Assembly (NCBI RefSeq): GCF_019200975.1
Contig: NZ_JAHTMR010000013.1
Span: 124,001 to 188,000, forward strand
Source: Pseudomonas sp. PD9R
GTDB lineage: Bacteria; Pseudomonadota; Gammaproteobacteria; Pseudomonadales; Pseudomonadaceae
DNA length: 64,000 nt
Direction of reading: 5' to 3'
The translations under genes were made by a program, and so were the position numbers. The notes under the pieces were generated by a model. The model was not told the origin of the DNA and did not search any database. It saw only the letters and a list, made by a program, of their open reading frames with translations. Position 1 is the stretch's first letter, and each line of letters starts with the position of its first letter. Of the stretch, positions 16,953 to 25,624 are shown one piece after another.

Positions 16953-17519
16953 CTAGGGCCATTGCATCAGGTAGGCATCACCCGTCACCCGGATCATCGG
17001 GTGTGGCGTGATCTGGCAGGTGTCAACGATCCGGAAGCCGTGGCGCTCGTAAAACCGGCGGGCGCCGGTATTGACGGCATAGTCGATCAGGCTCAACCCC
17101 TTGAGGCTCAACTGGCTGGCACGGTCGTGAGCGTGGGCGAGGAACTGCTTACCCAGACCCTGATTGCGCCAACCCTCATGCAGCGCCAGGCTGGAGATGT
17201 AGAGCGTGTCGGGGATTTCCATGTCGGCATAGGGCACCAGGACTGGGTCGGTCGTGGGCTCTGCCAGCGGGTCATGGCGCATGACGTAGCTGTGCATCAT
17301 GCCGATGACGTGGCCATCGACTTCGGCAATGAGGCAGTTCTCGTAGGAGAAATCCACACCATCACGGGCATACCGGGCTGCGCCCACGTCCAGCAGATCC
17401 TGGCCGGGCTCGGCTATCTGGCTCCAGATGTAATCCGAAGCGCCCTCTGACGAAATCTGAAACAAACGCGCAATCTCACGCGCATCCGCGCGCACTGCGG
17501 AACGAAATTCAACTGTCAT
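16953..17519 (-). CDS. GNAT-family N-acetyltransferase
   Basis: A 188-residue protein from the ATG at 17519 (MTVEFRSAVRADAREIARLF). The acetyl-CoA-binding motif A reads LYISSLALHEGWRNQGLGKQ (RNQGLG), followed by GLSLIDYAVNTGARRFYERH, the usual motif B. It ends GDAYLMQWP. The substrate is unknown. The last 51 codons are present a second time at 14804-14958, so this gene appears to have been the landing site of the bacteriocin insert, with the reading frame restored. It lies downstream of etfB, separated by a REP pair. Confidence 0.85.
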   Translation of the reverse strand: MTVEFRSAVRADAREIARLFQISSEGASDYIWSQIAEPGQDLLDVGAARYARDGVDFSYENCLIAEVDGHVIGMMHSYVMRHDPLAEPTTDPVLVPYADMEIPDTLYISSLALHEGWRNQGLGKQFLAHAHDRASQLSLKGLSLIDYAVNTGARRFYERHGFRIVDTCQITPHPMIRVTGDAYLMQWP

Positions 17520-17555
17520 TATTTTTCCTTGTGGGGGCCAACGACGATCCGGCCA

Positions 17556-17640
17556 TGTAGGAGCTGCCGAAGGCTGCGATCTTTTGATCTTGATCTTGAA
17601 AAACAAAATCAAAAGATCGCAGCCTTCGGCAGCTCCTACA
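17556..17640. repeat. REP family I inverted pair
   Basis: Perfectly matching arms of the CCGAAGG subtype (GTAGGAGCTGCCGAAGGCTG and its complement) around a TTTTGATCTTGATCTTG centre. It lies eight bases from the etfB stop and 36 bases upstream of the GNAT start, so it is a likely operon terminator. Confidence 0.92.
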
Positions 17641-17647
17641 TTCGGCG

Positions 17648-18418
17648 TTAGCGGACTACACCTTCTTCAATCAGCAACTTGAGGATGGCTTCAGCCCCCG
17701 CCTGTGCCGTGACGCCCTTGAGCACTTGCCCGCCGCCACCGCTGGCCTTGGCCGTCGCGGCTTTCATCCGGTCGGCACCGCTCTTGGCCTTGATCACTTT
17801 CAGGCGTTTTGGCCGTGGCTTGGCCGGTTGCAGGGTGGCGACCGCCAACAGTTCATCGTCGACGACTTCTACTTCATCAGCCTGCAACACCCCGCGCCGA
17901 GCAGGGCCGTAGGCGCTCTGCCGAGGTTTTGGCGCGGCGTTATCCACAGTCGCCAGAAACGGCAAGCGGACCTTCAAGCGACGGCGCTGACCGCGCGGCA
18001 ACGCTTGCAGCACCAACGCCGAACCGCCGTCGATCGACTCGACTTGCGCCAGCCCCACCACCAGCGGCCAGCCCAGGCTTTCCGCCAGCAGGAAAGGCAA
18101 CATCCCCGAGCCTTCACCGGTTTCCGCCTGACTGCCGGTCAATACCACTTGGGCTCCCGCATCGCGCAAATACGCGGTCAACGCCGGCAGCGCGTCGGCG
18201 CCTTCCGGCTGTTCCAACACGTGCAACTGCGCAAGTCCCATGCCCAGATAAGCGCGCAAGGCAGGCTCGGCAACGTCGCCGGCATGCAAGACCTGCAAGT
18301 TATCCCCCGCCAGTTGCAGGCCCAGTTCCACCGCACGCGCGTCCTGTTCGGCACGCCGTGGCCGGCCAGAAGTCGGGTGGGCGCCGATGGACACCAAGCT
18401 GATGATTTTCGTGCTCAT
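17648..18418 (-). CDS. etfB: Electron transfer flavoprotein beta subunit of the dimethylglycine pathway
   Basis: A 256-residue EtfB-type protein starting MSTKIISLVSIGAHPTSGRP. The adenine-nucleotide-binding fold shows VLTGSQAETGEGSGMLPFLL, which corresponds to the conserved D/E-tGq-P signature region, and LPALTAYLRDAGAQVV. With EtfA it forms an FAD-containing heterodimer that takes electrons from the flavin demethylation step (DgcA) and hands them on, probably to DgcB in the membrane. It follows etfA by 15 bases and is the last gene of the dgc operon. Divergent from general housekeeping EtfB, it belongs to the betaine-linked type. Confidence 0.85.
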   Translation of the reverse strand: MSTKIISLVSIGAHPTSGRPRRAEQDARAVELGLQLAGDNLQVLHAGDVAEPALRAYLGMGLAQLHVLEQPEGADALPALTAYLRDAGAQVVLTGSQAETGEGSGMLPFLLAESLGWPLVVGLAQVESIDGGSALVLQALPRGQRRRLKVRLPFLATVDNAAPKPRQSAYGPARRGVLQADEVEVVDDELLAVATLQPAKPRPKRLKVIKAKSGADRMKAATAKASGGGGQVLKGVTAQAGAEAILKLLIEEGVVR

Positions 18419-18433
18419 GATCCTTTCCTTCCC

Positions 18434-19654
18434 TTAAGCCGCATCGCGCTTGGCTTCGTTGCGATAAGCCTCTACCGCTTCGATCAAGGCTTGAAGAATC
18501 TCCGCACTCTCGCCGATCACCGACAGGTCGGCGCGTTTGATCATGTCGCAGCCAGGGTCGAGGTTGATCGCCACCACCTTGTCGCAGGCACCGATGCCTT
18601 GCAGGTGCTGGATCGCGCCGGAAATCCCCACGGCCACGTAGACCCGTGCGGTGACCCAGGTGCCGGATGCCCCGACTTGGCGGTCGCGGGCCATGAAGCC
18701 ATCGTCCACTGCCACCCGGGACGCGCCTTCGGTGGCACCGAGGGCTTCGGCGGTCCTGTGGAAAAGTCCCCAATCCTTGACCCCGTTGCCGCCGGAGAAG
18801 ATGAACTCGGCTTCGGCCATCGGAATCGCCGCTGGGTCCACCGCCACCGCGCCCAGATCTTCGATGCGCGACAGACTGCGCGCGACGGTTGTGGATAACT
18901 CTACCGGCAGGGCTTCATGACGGGTTTCGCTGACCGGCTCGGCACATTCGACAGCGGCCAGAATCAAGCGCGCAACCGGACGGGCCAAGTCTTGCAACCC
19001 CGCACCGGCGCGGCCGATGCACTCTTGATCCTTGACCTGCCAGACCCGCGTGGCCGGGCGTTCGCCGAGCGCGGCGGCAAAGCGTCGACCGAGTTCACCG
19101 CCACCACTGCGGCTGTCCGGCAGCAACCAGTGACGCGGGTTGAACTGGTTATCCACAGCCCGCAGGCCCTGGACCCGTTGTTCCGGTGCATAACCGCTGA
19201 ACTCGTCGCCATCCAGTACCAGCAAGCGATCAACGCCTGCCGTAGCAAAGGCGTTTTCTTTGTGTTCGCCGAAGACCACGGCCAACACCGCGCCGTCCTT
19301 GCCGGCCAATTGATGCGCGAGGCCCAGCAGGTCACGGTCGTGGCTGCTCAAGCGGCCGCCGACCATGTCCGGCACGACGCTGATGTAGAACGCCGGCGTT
19401 GGCACTTGATGCAGCGGCAATTGCACTTCAACGGCGGCCGAGCGTTTGGTCGCCCCGCCCTGTTGAGCGCCGCTGCGGTCAATACGCTTGATACCGTTGG
19501 GGCCGATGAAGCCGATACCGTGCAGGTTCTTGCGGATGACACCGTTAGGTCCCATCCAGCTGTGTTGCGCCGGTTGCATGGCCGCATGCAGCGGGTGCAG
19601 GCGGTTGCGGGCAATCCATTCGGCGCGGGGGTCGCGGCGGATAATGTCGCTCAT
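18434..19654 (-). CDS. etfA: Electron transfer flavoprotein alpha subunit of the dimethylglycine pathway
   Basis: A 406-residue EtfA-like protein with an N-terminal extension (MSDIIRRDPRAEWIARNRLH, WMGPNGVIRKN) not found in housekeeping EtfA. The C-terminal FAD domain is clear: MAEAEFIFSGGNGVKD, GASRVAVDDGFMARDRQVGA, GISGAIQHLQGI and AINLDPGCDMIKRADL are the classical EtfA FAD-binding elements. The start overlaps the dgcB stop by one base (TGATG arrangement), showing coupling. It links DgcA to DgcB and the respiratory chain in the model for P. aeruginosa. Confidence 0.88.
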   Translation of the reverse strand: MSDIIRRDPRAEWIARNRLHPLHAAMQPAQHSWMGPNGVIRKNLHGIGFIGPNGIKRIDRSGAQQGGATKRSAAVEVQLPLHQVPTPAFYISVVPDMVGGRLSSHDRDLLGLAHQLAGKDGAVLAVVFGEHKENAFATAGVDRLLVLDGDEFSGYAPEQRVQGLRAVDNQFNPRHWLLPDSRSGGGELGRRFAAALGERPATRVWQVKDQECIGRAGAGLQDLARPVARLILAAVECAEPVSETRHEALPVELSTTVARSLSRIEDLGAVAVDPAAIPMAEAEFIFSGGNGVKDWGLFHRTAEALGATEGASRVAVDDGFMARDRQVGASGTWVTARVYVAVGISGAIQHLQGIGACDKVVAINLDPGCDMIKRADLSVIGESAEILQALIEAVEAYRNEAKRDAA

Positions 19655-21603
19655 CAGTGGGCCTCCGCAGGTTCACGTTGCGCCGGCGCGGCTGGTTTGC
19701 TCGGGGCCTGGTCTTCGAGCAATGCGTCTGCCACCAGTTCGGCGATGTCCTTGATCAGCGGTCGCGGTTCGACCACACCTTCGAGCATCGCGGTGCACTG
19801 CGGGCAACCCACGGCCACCAACTCTGCACCGGTCTCGCGGATGTCTTCCATGCGCATGTCGGGGATCCGTTGCTTGCCCGGGATGTCGGTGATCGGCGCC
19901 CCGCCACCGCCGCCGCAGCAGCGCGAGCGGAAACCGGAGCGTTGCATTTCCTTGACCTCGATCCCGAGGGCGCGCAGTACCTCGCGCGGCGCCTCGTATT
20001 CGCCGTTGTAGCGACCGAGGTAGCAAGGGTCGTGATAGGTCACGCTGCTGCCTTTGTGCTGACCGAGATTCAGCGCGCCGGCACCGATGATTTCCGCCAT
20101 GTAGGTGCTGTGGTGCTGCACGAGGTAGTTGCCGTCGAAGGCACCGTATTCGTTTTTCAGCACGTGGAAGCTGTGCGGGTCGCAGGTGACGATGCGGTTG
20201 AAGTTGTACTTGGCCAGGGTCTGGATGTTGCGTTTGGCCAACAACTGGAAGGTCGCTTCGTCGCCCAGGCGTCGGGCCACGTCGCCGCTGTCGCGTTCTT
20301 CGAGTCCGAGCACGGCAAAGTCGATTTTCGCGGCTTTCAGCACTTTGACGAAGGCACGCAGGGTGCGCTGGTTGCGCATGTCGAAAGCACCGTCGCCAAC
20401 CCAGAACAGCACGTCGGTGGATTTCTTTTCGCTGAGCAGATTGAGGTTCAAATCCGCCGCCCAGTTCATCCGCCCGCCCGGTGCGAAGCCGCCCGGGTTG
20501 TCGGTGGCGATCAGGTTTTCCAGGACCTCGGCACCCTTGTTCGGGGTCGCGCCTTTTTCCAGGGTCAGATGGCGACGCATGTCGACGATGGCATCGACGT
20601 GCTCGATCATCATCGGGCATTCCTCGACACAAGCGCGGCAGGTGGTGCACGACCACAGGGTTTCGGCGTCGACCAGACCGTTGACGATCGGCTGATGCGG
20701 ATTGCCGGCGTGTTCGCCAATGGCTTTGCCTGGATAAGGGCTGCCAGCGAACTTGGCGTCGGTGCCGCCCGCGAGGCCGACCACCATGTCTTGAATCAGT
20801 TTTTTCGGGTTCAGCGGCTGGCCGGCGGCAAACGCCGGGCACGCGGCTTCACATTTGCCGCACTGCACGCAGGCGTCGAAGCCGAGCAGTTGGTTCCAGG
20901 TGAAATCCTTGGGTTTTTCCACGCCCAGCGGCGCCGTTGGGTCGTTCAGGTCCAGCGGTTTCAAACCGGTGGAACGGCCACCATTAAAGCGTTCGGCGCG
21001 ACGGTGCCAGGCCAGGTGCAAGGCACCGGCGAAGGCGTGCTTCATCGGCCCGCCCCAAGTCATGCCGAAGAACAATTCCGACACGCCCCAGAGCACGCCG
21101 ATCCCGAGGATCACGGCCAACAGCCAACCGCCGAAGTTTTCCGGAAGGATGCCCGCCACCGGCAGGGTCACCAGGAAAAACGAGGCCGAGAACGCCAGCA
21201 GGCTTTTCGGCAGGCGCATCCACGGGCCTTTGGACAAACGGGCTGGTGGATTGCGCCGGCGAAGATAAACAAAGATCGCACCAACGAACATCACTGCCGT
21301 CATCAACAACAGTGCATAGCCGAGGAAGCGGTTATGCAGGCCGAAACCGTGCACCAGAACCGCCAGAACGATGGACGCTACCGCACCACCCGCTGTGGCG
21401 ACGTGGGTGTTGGCGATGTATTTGTCCCGCGCGACAACGTGGTGCAAATCGACCATGTAACGCTTGGGCATGGCGAACAGGCCGCCAATCAGGTCGACCT
21501 TCGAGGCCCGGCCCCGGCGCCACATAGCCACCCGCCGCAACGCGCCCAGAACCGCAAGGCCCAGGGCAGCGAACAACAGGATTGGAAGAAGGGTGTTCAA
21601 CAT
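19654..21603 (-). CDS. dgcB: Membrane iron-sulfur protein of dimethylglycine catabolism
   Basis: A 649-residue protein. The first 240 residues contain about five membrane helices (LLPILLFAALGLAVLGAL, VASIVLAVLVHGF, LGYALLLMTAVMFVGAIF, LLAFSASFFLVTLPVAG, LLAVILGIGVLWGVSELFF). Two 4Fe-4S motifs follow (CVQCGKCEAACPAF and CTTCRACVEECPM), then two cysteine-rich CCG domains (FRSRCCGGGGGAP and VAVGCPQC). This HdrD/GlpC-like layout suits a quinone-linked electron acceptor for EtfAB. It lies between dgcA and etfA. The start ATG has GGGAGC upstream. A C-terminal Pro/Ala-rich tail is present. Confidence 0.92.
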   Translation of the reverse strand: MLNTLLPILLFAALGLAVLGALRRVAMWRRGRASKVDLIGGLFAMPKRYMVDLHHVVARDKYIANTHVATAGGAVASIVLAVLVHGFGLHNRFLGYALLLMTAVMFVGAIFVYLRRRNPPARLSKGPWMRLPKSLLAFSASFFLVTLPVAGILPENFGGWLLAVILGIGVLWGVSELFFGMTWGGPMKHAFAGALHLAWHRRAERFNGGRSTGLKPLDLNDPTAPLGVEKPKDFTWNQLLGFDACVQCGKCEAACPAFAAGQPLNPKKLIQDMVVGLAGGTDAKFAGSPYPGKAIGEHAGNPHQPIVNGLVDAETLWSCTTCRACVEECPMMIEHVDAIVDMRRHLTLEKGATPNKGAEVLENLIATDNPGGFAPGGRMNWAADLNLNLLSEKKSTDVLFWVGDGAFDMRNQRTLRAFVKVLKAAKIDFAVLGLEERDSGDVARRLGDEATFQLLAKRNIQTLAKYNFNRIVTCDPHSFHVLKNEYGAFDGNYLVQHHSTYMAEIIGAGALNLGQHKGSSVTYHDPCYLGRYNGEYEAPREVLRALGIEVKEMQRSGFRSRCCGGGGGAPITDIPGKQRIPDMRMEDIRETGAELVAVGCPQCTAMLEGVVEPRPLIKDIAELVADALLEDQAPSKPAAPAQREPAEAH

Positions 21604-21644
21604 GGTGAAGCTCCCACCAGTACATCTTGGAGAAACACGGTCGG

Positions 21645-21723
21645 TGTAGGAGCTGCCGCAGGCTGCGATCTTTTGCTTTTAAAAGATCAAGATCAAAAGA
21701 TCGCAGCCTTCGGCAGCTACTAC
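21645..21723. repeat. REP family I inverted pair
   Basis: Lies between dgcA and dgcB. The left arm is of CCGCAGG type and the right arm of CCTTCGG type ending in AGCTACTAC, so the arms are slightly mismatched. Being inside an operon, it may lower expression of the downstream genes or stabilise the dgcA message rather than stop transcription. Confidence 0.88.
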
Positions 21724-21739
21724 CGGGGGTTAGCCTGGC

Positions 21740-23800
21740 TTAGAAATCCTTGCACAGCCGCAGGGCGTCGTAGATCGCCGCGTGGGTATTGCGCTGCGCC
21801 ACGCAGTCACCGATACGGAACAGCAAGTAGCCGTCACCCGTGGTGCTCAACGAAGGTTGCGGCTTGATCGCGAACAGGGCTTCGATGTCCATCTGGCCTT
21901 TGTTGCGCGAGCCTTCCTTCAGGGCGTAGTAGATTTCTTCGTCCGGACGCACGCCGTTCTCGACGACGACCTGGTCCACCACCCGCTCCTCTTTGGCGCC
22001 GGTGTATTCGTTTTCCAGCACCGCCACCAGCTTGTCGCCTTCGCGGTAGACCTTCTCCAGCATCATGTCGCCGGTCATGATCACTTCTTTCGGGTACATG
22101 CTGCGGTAGTAGGTCGGGAACGACGTACCGCCAATCGCCACGCCTGGCTTGATGTCGTCGGTGACGATTTCGACCTGGCTGCCTTTGTCAGCCAGGAAGT
22201 CGGCGGTGGACATGCCGGTGAATTCGCAGATGGTGTCGTAGACCAGCACGTTTTTGCCCGGCGCAACTTTGCCGTCGAGGATGTCCCAGCTACTGACCAC
22301 CAGGCCTTCAGCCGCGCCCCAGTGTTCGTTCTGTTCCAGGAATGGATGGCCGCCAACAGCCAGCACCACCACATCCGGACGCAGGTCGAGAATGGTTGCC
22401 GCATCGGCCGCCACGCCCAGGCGCAGGTCGACTTTCAACCTCGCTAGCTCAAGCTGGAACCAGCGCGTGATACCGGCGATCTGGTCCCGTTGCGGGGCTT
22501 TCGAAGCGGTGGTGATTTGCCCACCGATGAATTCTTTTTTCTCGAACAGGGTCACGTCGTGGCCACGTTCGGCAGACACGCGTGCGGCTTCCATCCCGGC
22601 AGGACCGGCACCGACGATGACAACCTTGCGTTTCACACCGGTCGACTTCTCGATGATGTGCGGCACGCCCATGTATTCACGGGAGGTCGCGGCGTTCTGG
22701 ATGCACAGCACATCCAGCCCCTGGTACTGACGGTCGATGCAGTAGTTGGCACCGACGCATTGTTTGATCTGGTCAACCTGGCCCATTTTGATCTTGGCGA
22801 TCAAGTGCGGGTCGGCGATGTGCGCGCGGGTCATGCCGACCATGTCGACGTAACCGCCTTCCAGAATACGCGTGGCCTGGTTCGGGTCCTTGATGTTCTG
22901 CGCGTGCAAAACCGGTGCCTTCACCACTTCCTTGATGCCGGCCGCCAAGTGCAGGAATGGCTCCGGTGGATAACTCATGTTGGGAATAACGTTGGCCAGG
23001 GTGTTGTGGGTGTCGCAACCCGAGCCGACTACGCCGATGAAGTCGATCATGCCGGTGTCGTCGTAATACTTGGCGATCTGTTTCATGTCCTCGTGGGACA
23101 AACCGTCCGGGTGGAACTCGTCGCCGCACAGACGAATGCCGACGCAGAAATCCGGGCCGACTTCAGCCCGCACAGCCTTCAACACTTCCAGGCCGAAACG
23201 CATGCGGTTCTCGAAGCTGCCGCCCCATTCGTCGGTACGCTTGTTGACGCGTGGGCTCCAGAACTGGTCGATCATGTGCTGGTGCACGGCAGACAGCTCG
23301 ACACCGTCCAGGCCACCGGCCTTGGCCCGCGCGGCGGCGCTGGCGTAGTTGCCGATCACCCGCCAGATTTCTTCCGGCTCGATGGTTTTGCAGGTCGCAC
23401 GGTGTACCGGTTCGCGGATACCCGACGGCGACAGCAAGGTTGGCCAATGCTCGCCATCCCAGCGCGAGCGACGGCCCATGTGGGTAATCTGAATCATGAT
23501 CTTGGCGCCATGCTTGTGCATGGCATCGGCCAGGTTCTGGAAGTGCGGGATGATCCGGTCATCGGCCAGATTGACCGATTTCCACCAGCCTTGCGGGCTG
23601 TCGATGGCCACACTGGAAGAACCGCCGCAAATCGCCAGGCCGATCCCGCCCTTGGCTTTCTCTTCGTAATACTTGACGTACCGGTCGGTGGTCATGCCGC
23701 CGTCGGTGGCATAGACCTCGGCGTGTGCGGTGCTGAGCACGCGGTTACGGACGGTCAGTTTGCCGATCTGGATCGGCTGGAACATTGCTTCGAAAGCCAT
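21740..23800 (-). CDS. dgcA: Dimethylglycine demethylase, trimethylamine dehydrogenase-like flavoprotein
   Basis: A 686-residue protein of the OYE/TMADH class that demethylates dimethylglycine to sarcosine. It has an N-terminal FMN TIM barrel (about 1-340, with IQITHMGRRS and GVELSAVHQHMIDQF), an iron-sulfur loop, and a C-terminal FAD/NAD-type Rossmann region beginning KVVIVGAGPAGMEAARV. The loop reads C348-x2-A351-x2-C354-x11-C366: the second cysteine of the classical C-x2-C-x2-C-x11-C motif is alanine here. It is followed by dgcB and etfAB on the same transcript, and preceded by the DUF5943 gene with 15 bases between them. Confidence 0.93.
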   Translation of the reverse strand: MAFEAMFQPIQIGKLTVRNRVLSTAHAEVYATDGGMTTDRYVKYYEEKAKGGIGLAICGGSSSVAIDSPQGWWKSVNLADDRIIPHFQNLADAMHKHGAKIMIQITHMGRRSRWDGEHWPTLLSPSGIREPVHRATCKTIEPEEIWRVIGNYASAAARAKAGGLDGVELSAVHQHMIDQFWSPRVNKRTDEWGGSFENRMRFGLEVLKAVRAEVGPDFCVGIRLCGDEFHPDGLSHEDMKQIAKYYDDTGMIDFIGVVGSGCDTHNTLANVIPNMSYPPEPFLHLAAGIKEVVKAPVLHAQNIKDPNQATRILEGGYVDMVGMTRAHIADPHLIAKIKMGQVDQIKQCVGANYCIDRQYQGLDVLCIQNAATSREYMGVPHIIEKSTGVKRKVVIVGAGPAGMEAARVSAERGHDVTLFEKKEFIGGQITTASKAPQRDQIAGITRWFQLELARLKVDLRLGVAADAATILDLRPDVVVLAVGGHPFLEQNEHWGAAEGLVVSSWDILDGKVAPGKNVLVYDTICEFTGMSTADFLADKGSQVEIVTDDIKPGVAIGGTSFPTYYRSMYPKEVIMTGDMMLEKVYREGDKLVAVLENEYTGAKEERVVDQVVVENGVRPDEEIYYALKEGSRNKGQMDIEALFAIKPQPSLSTTGDGYLLFRIGDCVAQRNTHAAIYDALRLCKDF

Positions 23801-23815
23801 GGCGGGTTCCTCGAC

Positions 23816-24346
23816 TTACAACGGCTTGACGGTGAACAAGCCGTCTTCGTGGCCCTCTTCGGAGCCACCGTAGACTTGCTCGGCCACGGTGCGGATCTTG
23901 CTGCCGCGAGCGGCGAGGATCTGGTCCATGGCACCGGCAAACCAGCCAGTGAACATGTAGTCGACCTTGCGCCCGACCTTGCCGTACACGTAGACGAACG
24001 CCGAGTGTTCGAGCTTGACGCTGGCAGTGCCTTTGTCGAGGTCGATGTCCTGGATCTTGAACAGGCCCCAGCCGCGTTGCGACAGGCGCTTCATGTAGTG
24101 TTCGAACACCGCGACGCCTTCCAGGCCGTGGCATTCAGCTTCTTTTTCACACCAGTGCCAGGCGGACTTGTAGCCGGCCTTGTAGAGGATTTCGGCGTAG
24201 GCATCGGCGCCCAGCACTTCCTCGATACCCATGTGGTTGTTGACGAAGAAATGGCGCGGCACGTACAGCATCGGCAGTGCGTCGGAAGTCCAGACACCGG
24301 TTTCGCTGTCGACTTCGATAGGCAATTGCGGGGCGATCTTGGCCAT
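23816..24346 (-). CDS. DUF5943-type protein, V4R-like, of the dgc operon
   Basis: A 176-residue soluble protein starting MAKIAPQLPIEVDSETGVWT. Features include PMLYVPRHFFVNNHMGIEEV, a WHWCEKEAECHG segment with two cysteines and a histidine, and MDQILAARGSKIRTVAEQVY. The central part recalls the 4-vinyl reductase (V4R) small-molecule-binding fold. It lies between the dipeptidase-like gene and dgcA with short gaps, and the same order occurs in P. aeruginosa (PA5396-PA5398 region, from memory). Its biochemical role is unknown; position suggests an accessory role in dimethylglycine demethylation. Confidence 0.75.
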   Translation of the reverse strand: MAKIAPQLPIEVDSETGVWTSDALPMLYVPRHFFVNNHMGIEEVLGADAYAEILYKAGYKSAWHWCEKEAECHGLEGVAVFEHYMKRLSQRGWGLFKIQDIDLDKGTASVKLEHSAFVYVYGKVGRKVDYMFTGWFAGAMDQILAARGSKIRTVAEQVYGGSEEGHEDGLFTVKPL

Positions 24347-24424
24347 GGAAACTTAACTCCAGAAAATTCGTTGTGTTGCCCCCGGCGCGGACGGCCGGGG
24401 GAAAGGATTCAGAAGTGCGGCGGC

Positions 24425-25402
24425 TTATTCGCCCCAGACGTCTTTCAGGACGCTCACCCAGTTCTCGCCCATGATCTTGCGCACCACCCGCTCGGAGTGG
24501 CCGCGCTTGAGCAGTGTCTCGGTCAGGTTCGGGAACTCGCCCACGGTGCGGATGCCCAGCGGGTTGATGATCTTGCCGAAGCTGGTCAGACGGCGGGCAT
24601 AGCCCTTGTCGTGGGTCAGGTATTCGAAGAAGTCCTGGCCGTGACCCTGGGTAAAGTCGGTGCCGATGCCGATGGCGTCTTCGCCCACGATGTTCATGGT
24701 GTATTCGATGGCTTCGGCGTAATCGTCGATGGTCGAATCGATGCCTTTGGCCAGGAACGGCGCGAACATGGTCACGCCGACAAAACCACCGTGATCGGCA
24801 ATGAACTTCAATTCTTCATCGGACTTGTTGCGCGGGTGAATCTTCAGACCCGACGGCAGGCAGTGGGAGTAGCAGACCGGTTTTTTGGATTCGAGGATGA
24901 CTTCTTCCGAAGTCTTCGAGCCAACATGGGACAGGTCGCACATGACGCCGACGCGGTTCATCTCGGCGACGATTTCGCGACCGAAGCCCGACAGGCCGCC
25001 GTCACGCTCGTAGCAACCGGTGCCGACCAGGTTCTGGGTGTTGTAGCACATCTGCACGATACCGACGCCCAGCTGCTTGAACACCTCGACGTAGCCGATC
25101 TGGTCTTCGAAAGCGTGGGCATTCTGGAAGCCGAAAAGGATGCCGGTCTTGCCTTGCTCCTTGGCTTTACGGATATCGGCGGTGGTGCGCACCGGGATCA
25201 CCAGGTCGCTGTTCTCGCGGATCAGTTTCTGGCTGGCGGCGATGTTGTTCACAGTGGCCTGGAAGCCTTCCCACACCGAAACGGTGCAGTTGGCTGCGGT
25301 CAGACCGCCCTTGCGCATGTCTTCGAACAGCTCACGGTTCCACTTGGCAATAATCAGCCCGTCGATAACGATGCTGTCGGCGTGCAATTCGGCTGGGCTC
25401 AT
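24425..25402 (-). CDS. M19 membrane-dipeptidase-like protein with altered metal site
   Basis: A 325-residue TIM-barrel protein of the renal dipeptidase (M19) family: GGLSGFGREIVAEMNRVGV, CDLSHVGSKTSEEVI and HPRNKSDEELKFIADHGGFV match the family. The canonical DGHxD start is DGLII here (residues 14-18), and the bridging glutamate of the G-x-E-G motif is Q93 (FGFQNA). H159 and H180 of the second metal site remain. The usual dinuclear zinc centre can therefore not form in the standard way, and dipeptidase activity is doubtful. It is the first gene of the dgc operon and shows conserved linkage with DgcA. Its true substrate is unknown; a betaine-related role is inferred from context. Confidence 0.85.
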   Translation of the reverse strand: MSPAELHADSIVIDGLIIAKWNRELFEDMRKGGLTAANCTVSVWEGFQATVNNIAASQKLIRENSDLVIPVRTTADIRKAKEQGKTGILFGFQNAHAFEDQIGYVEVFKQLGVGIVQMCYNTQNLVGTGCYERDGGLSGFGREIVAEMNRVGVMCDLSHVGSKTSEEVILESKKPVCYSHCLPSGLKIHPRNKSDEELKFIADHGGFVGVTMFAPFLAKGIDSTIDDYAEAIEYTMNIVGEDAIGIGTDFTQGHGQDFFEYLTHDKGYARRLTSFGKIINPLGIRTVGEFPNLTETLLKRGHSERVVRKIMGENWVSVLKDVWGE

Positions 25403-25624
25403 CAGGCTGTCCCCTTATTAGCGATTCATGCGCCGAATCGTCTGCCGGCGCTTTGGGGCCAGCATATGCCTCGGTGCCCGAGCAGCCGGGTGCAAAAACG
25501 ACAGGGGAATTGCCGAAAGCGTCAATCCGCGACAAAGGGTCGTCGTCCGGTGCAATCAGCGACCTGTTCAAGGCCGTCGGCTTGGGCCAGAATTCGGCGC
25601 ATCTCTTGATGTAGGGCGACCCGA

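Noticed and set aside
17941..19157. DnaA-box-like TTATCCACA and TGTGGATAA sites inside etfB and etfA
   Set aside because: They lie in coding sequence, are isolated and are explained by codons for Val-Asp-Asn; unlike 12984-13547 there is no repeat structure.
22490..25609. Plus-strand open frame of more than 1000 codons opposite dgcA, the DUF5943 gene and the dipeptidase-like gene
   Set aside because: It spans three recognised minus-strand genes and their gaps, and its composition is that of an antisense frame. No domain is recognisable.
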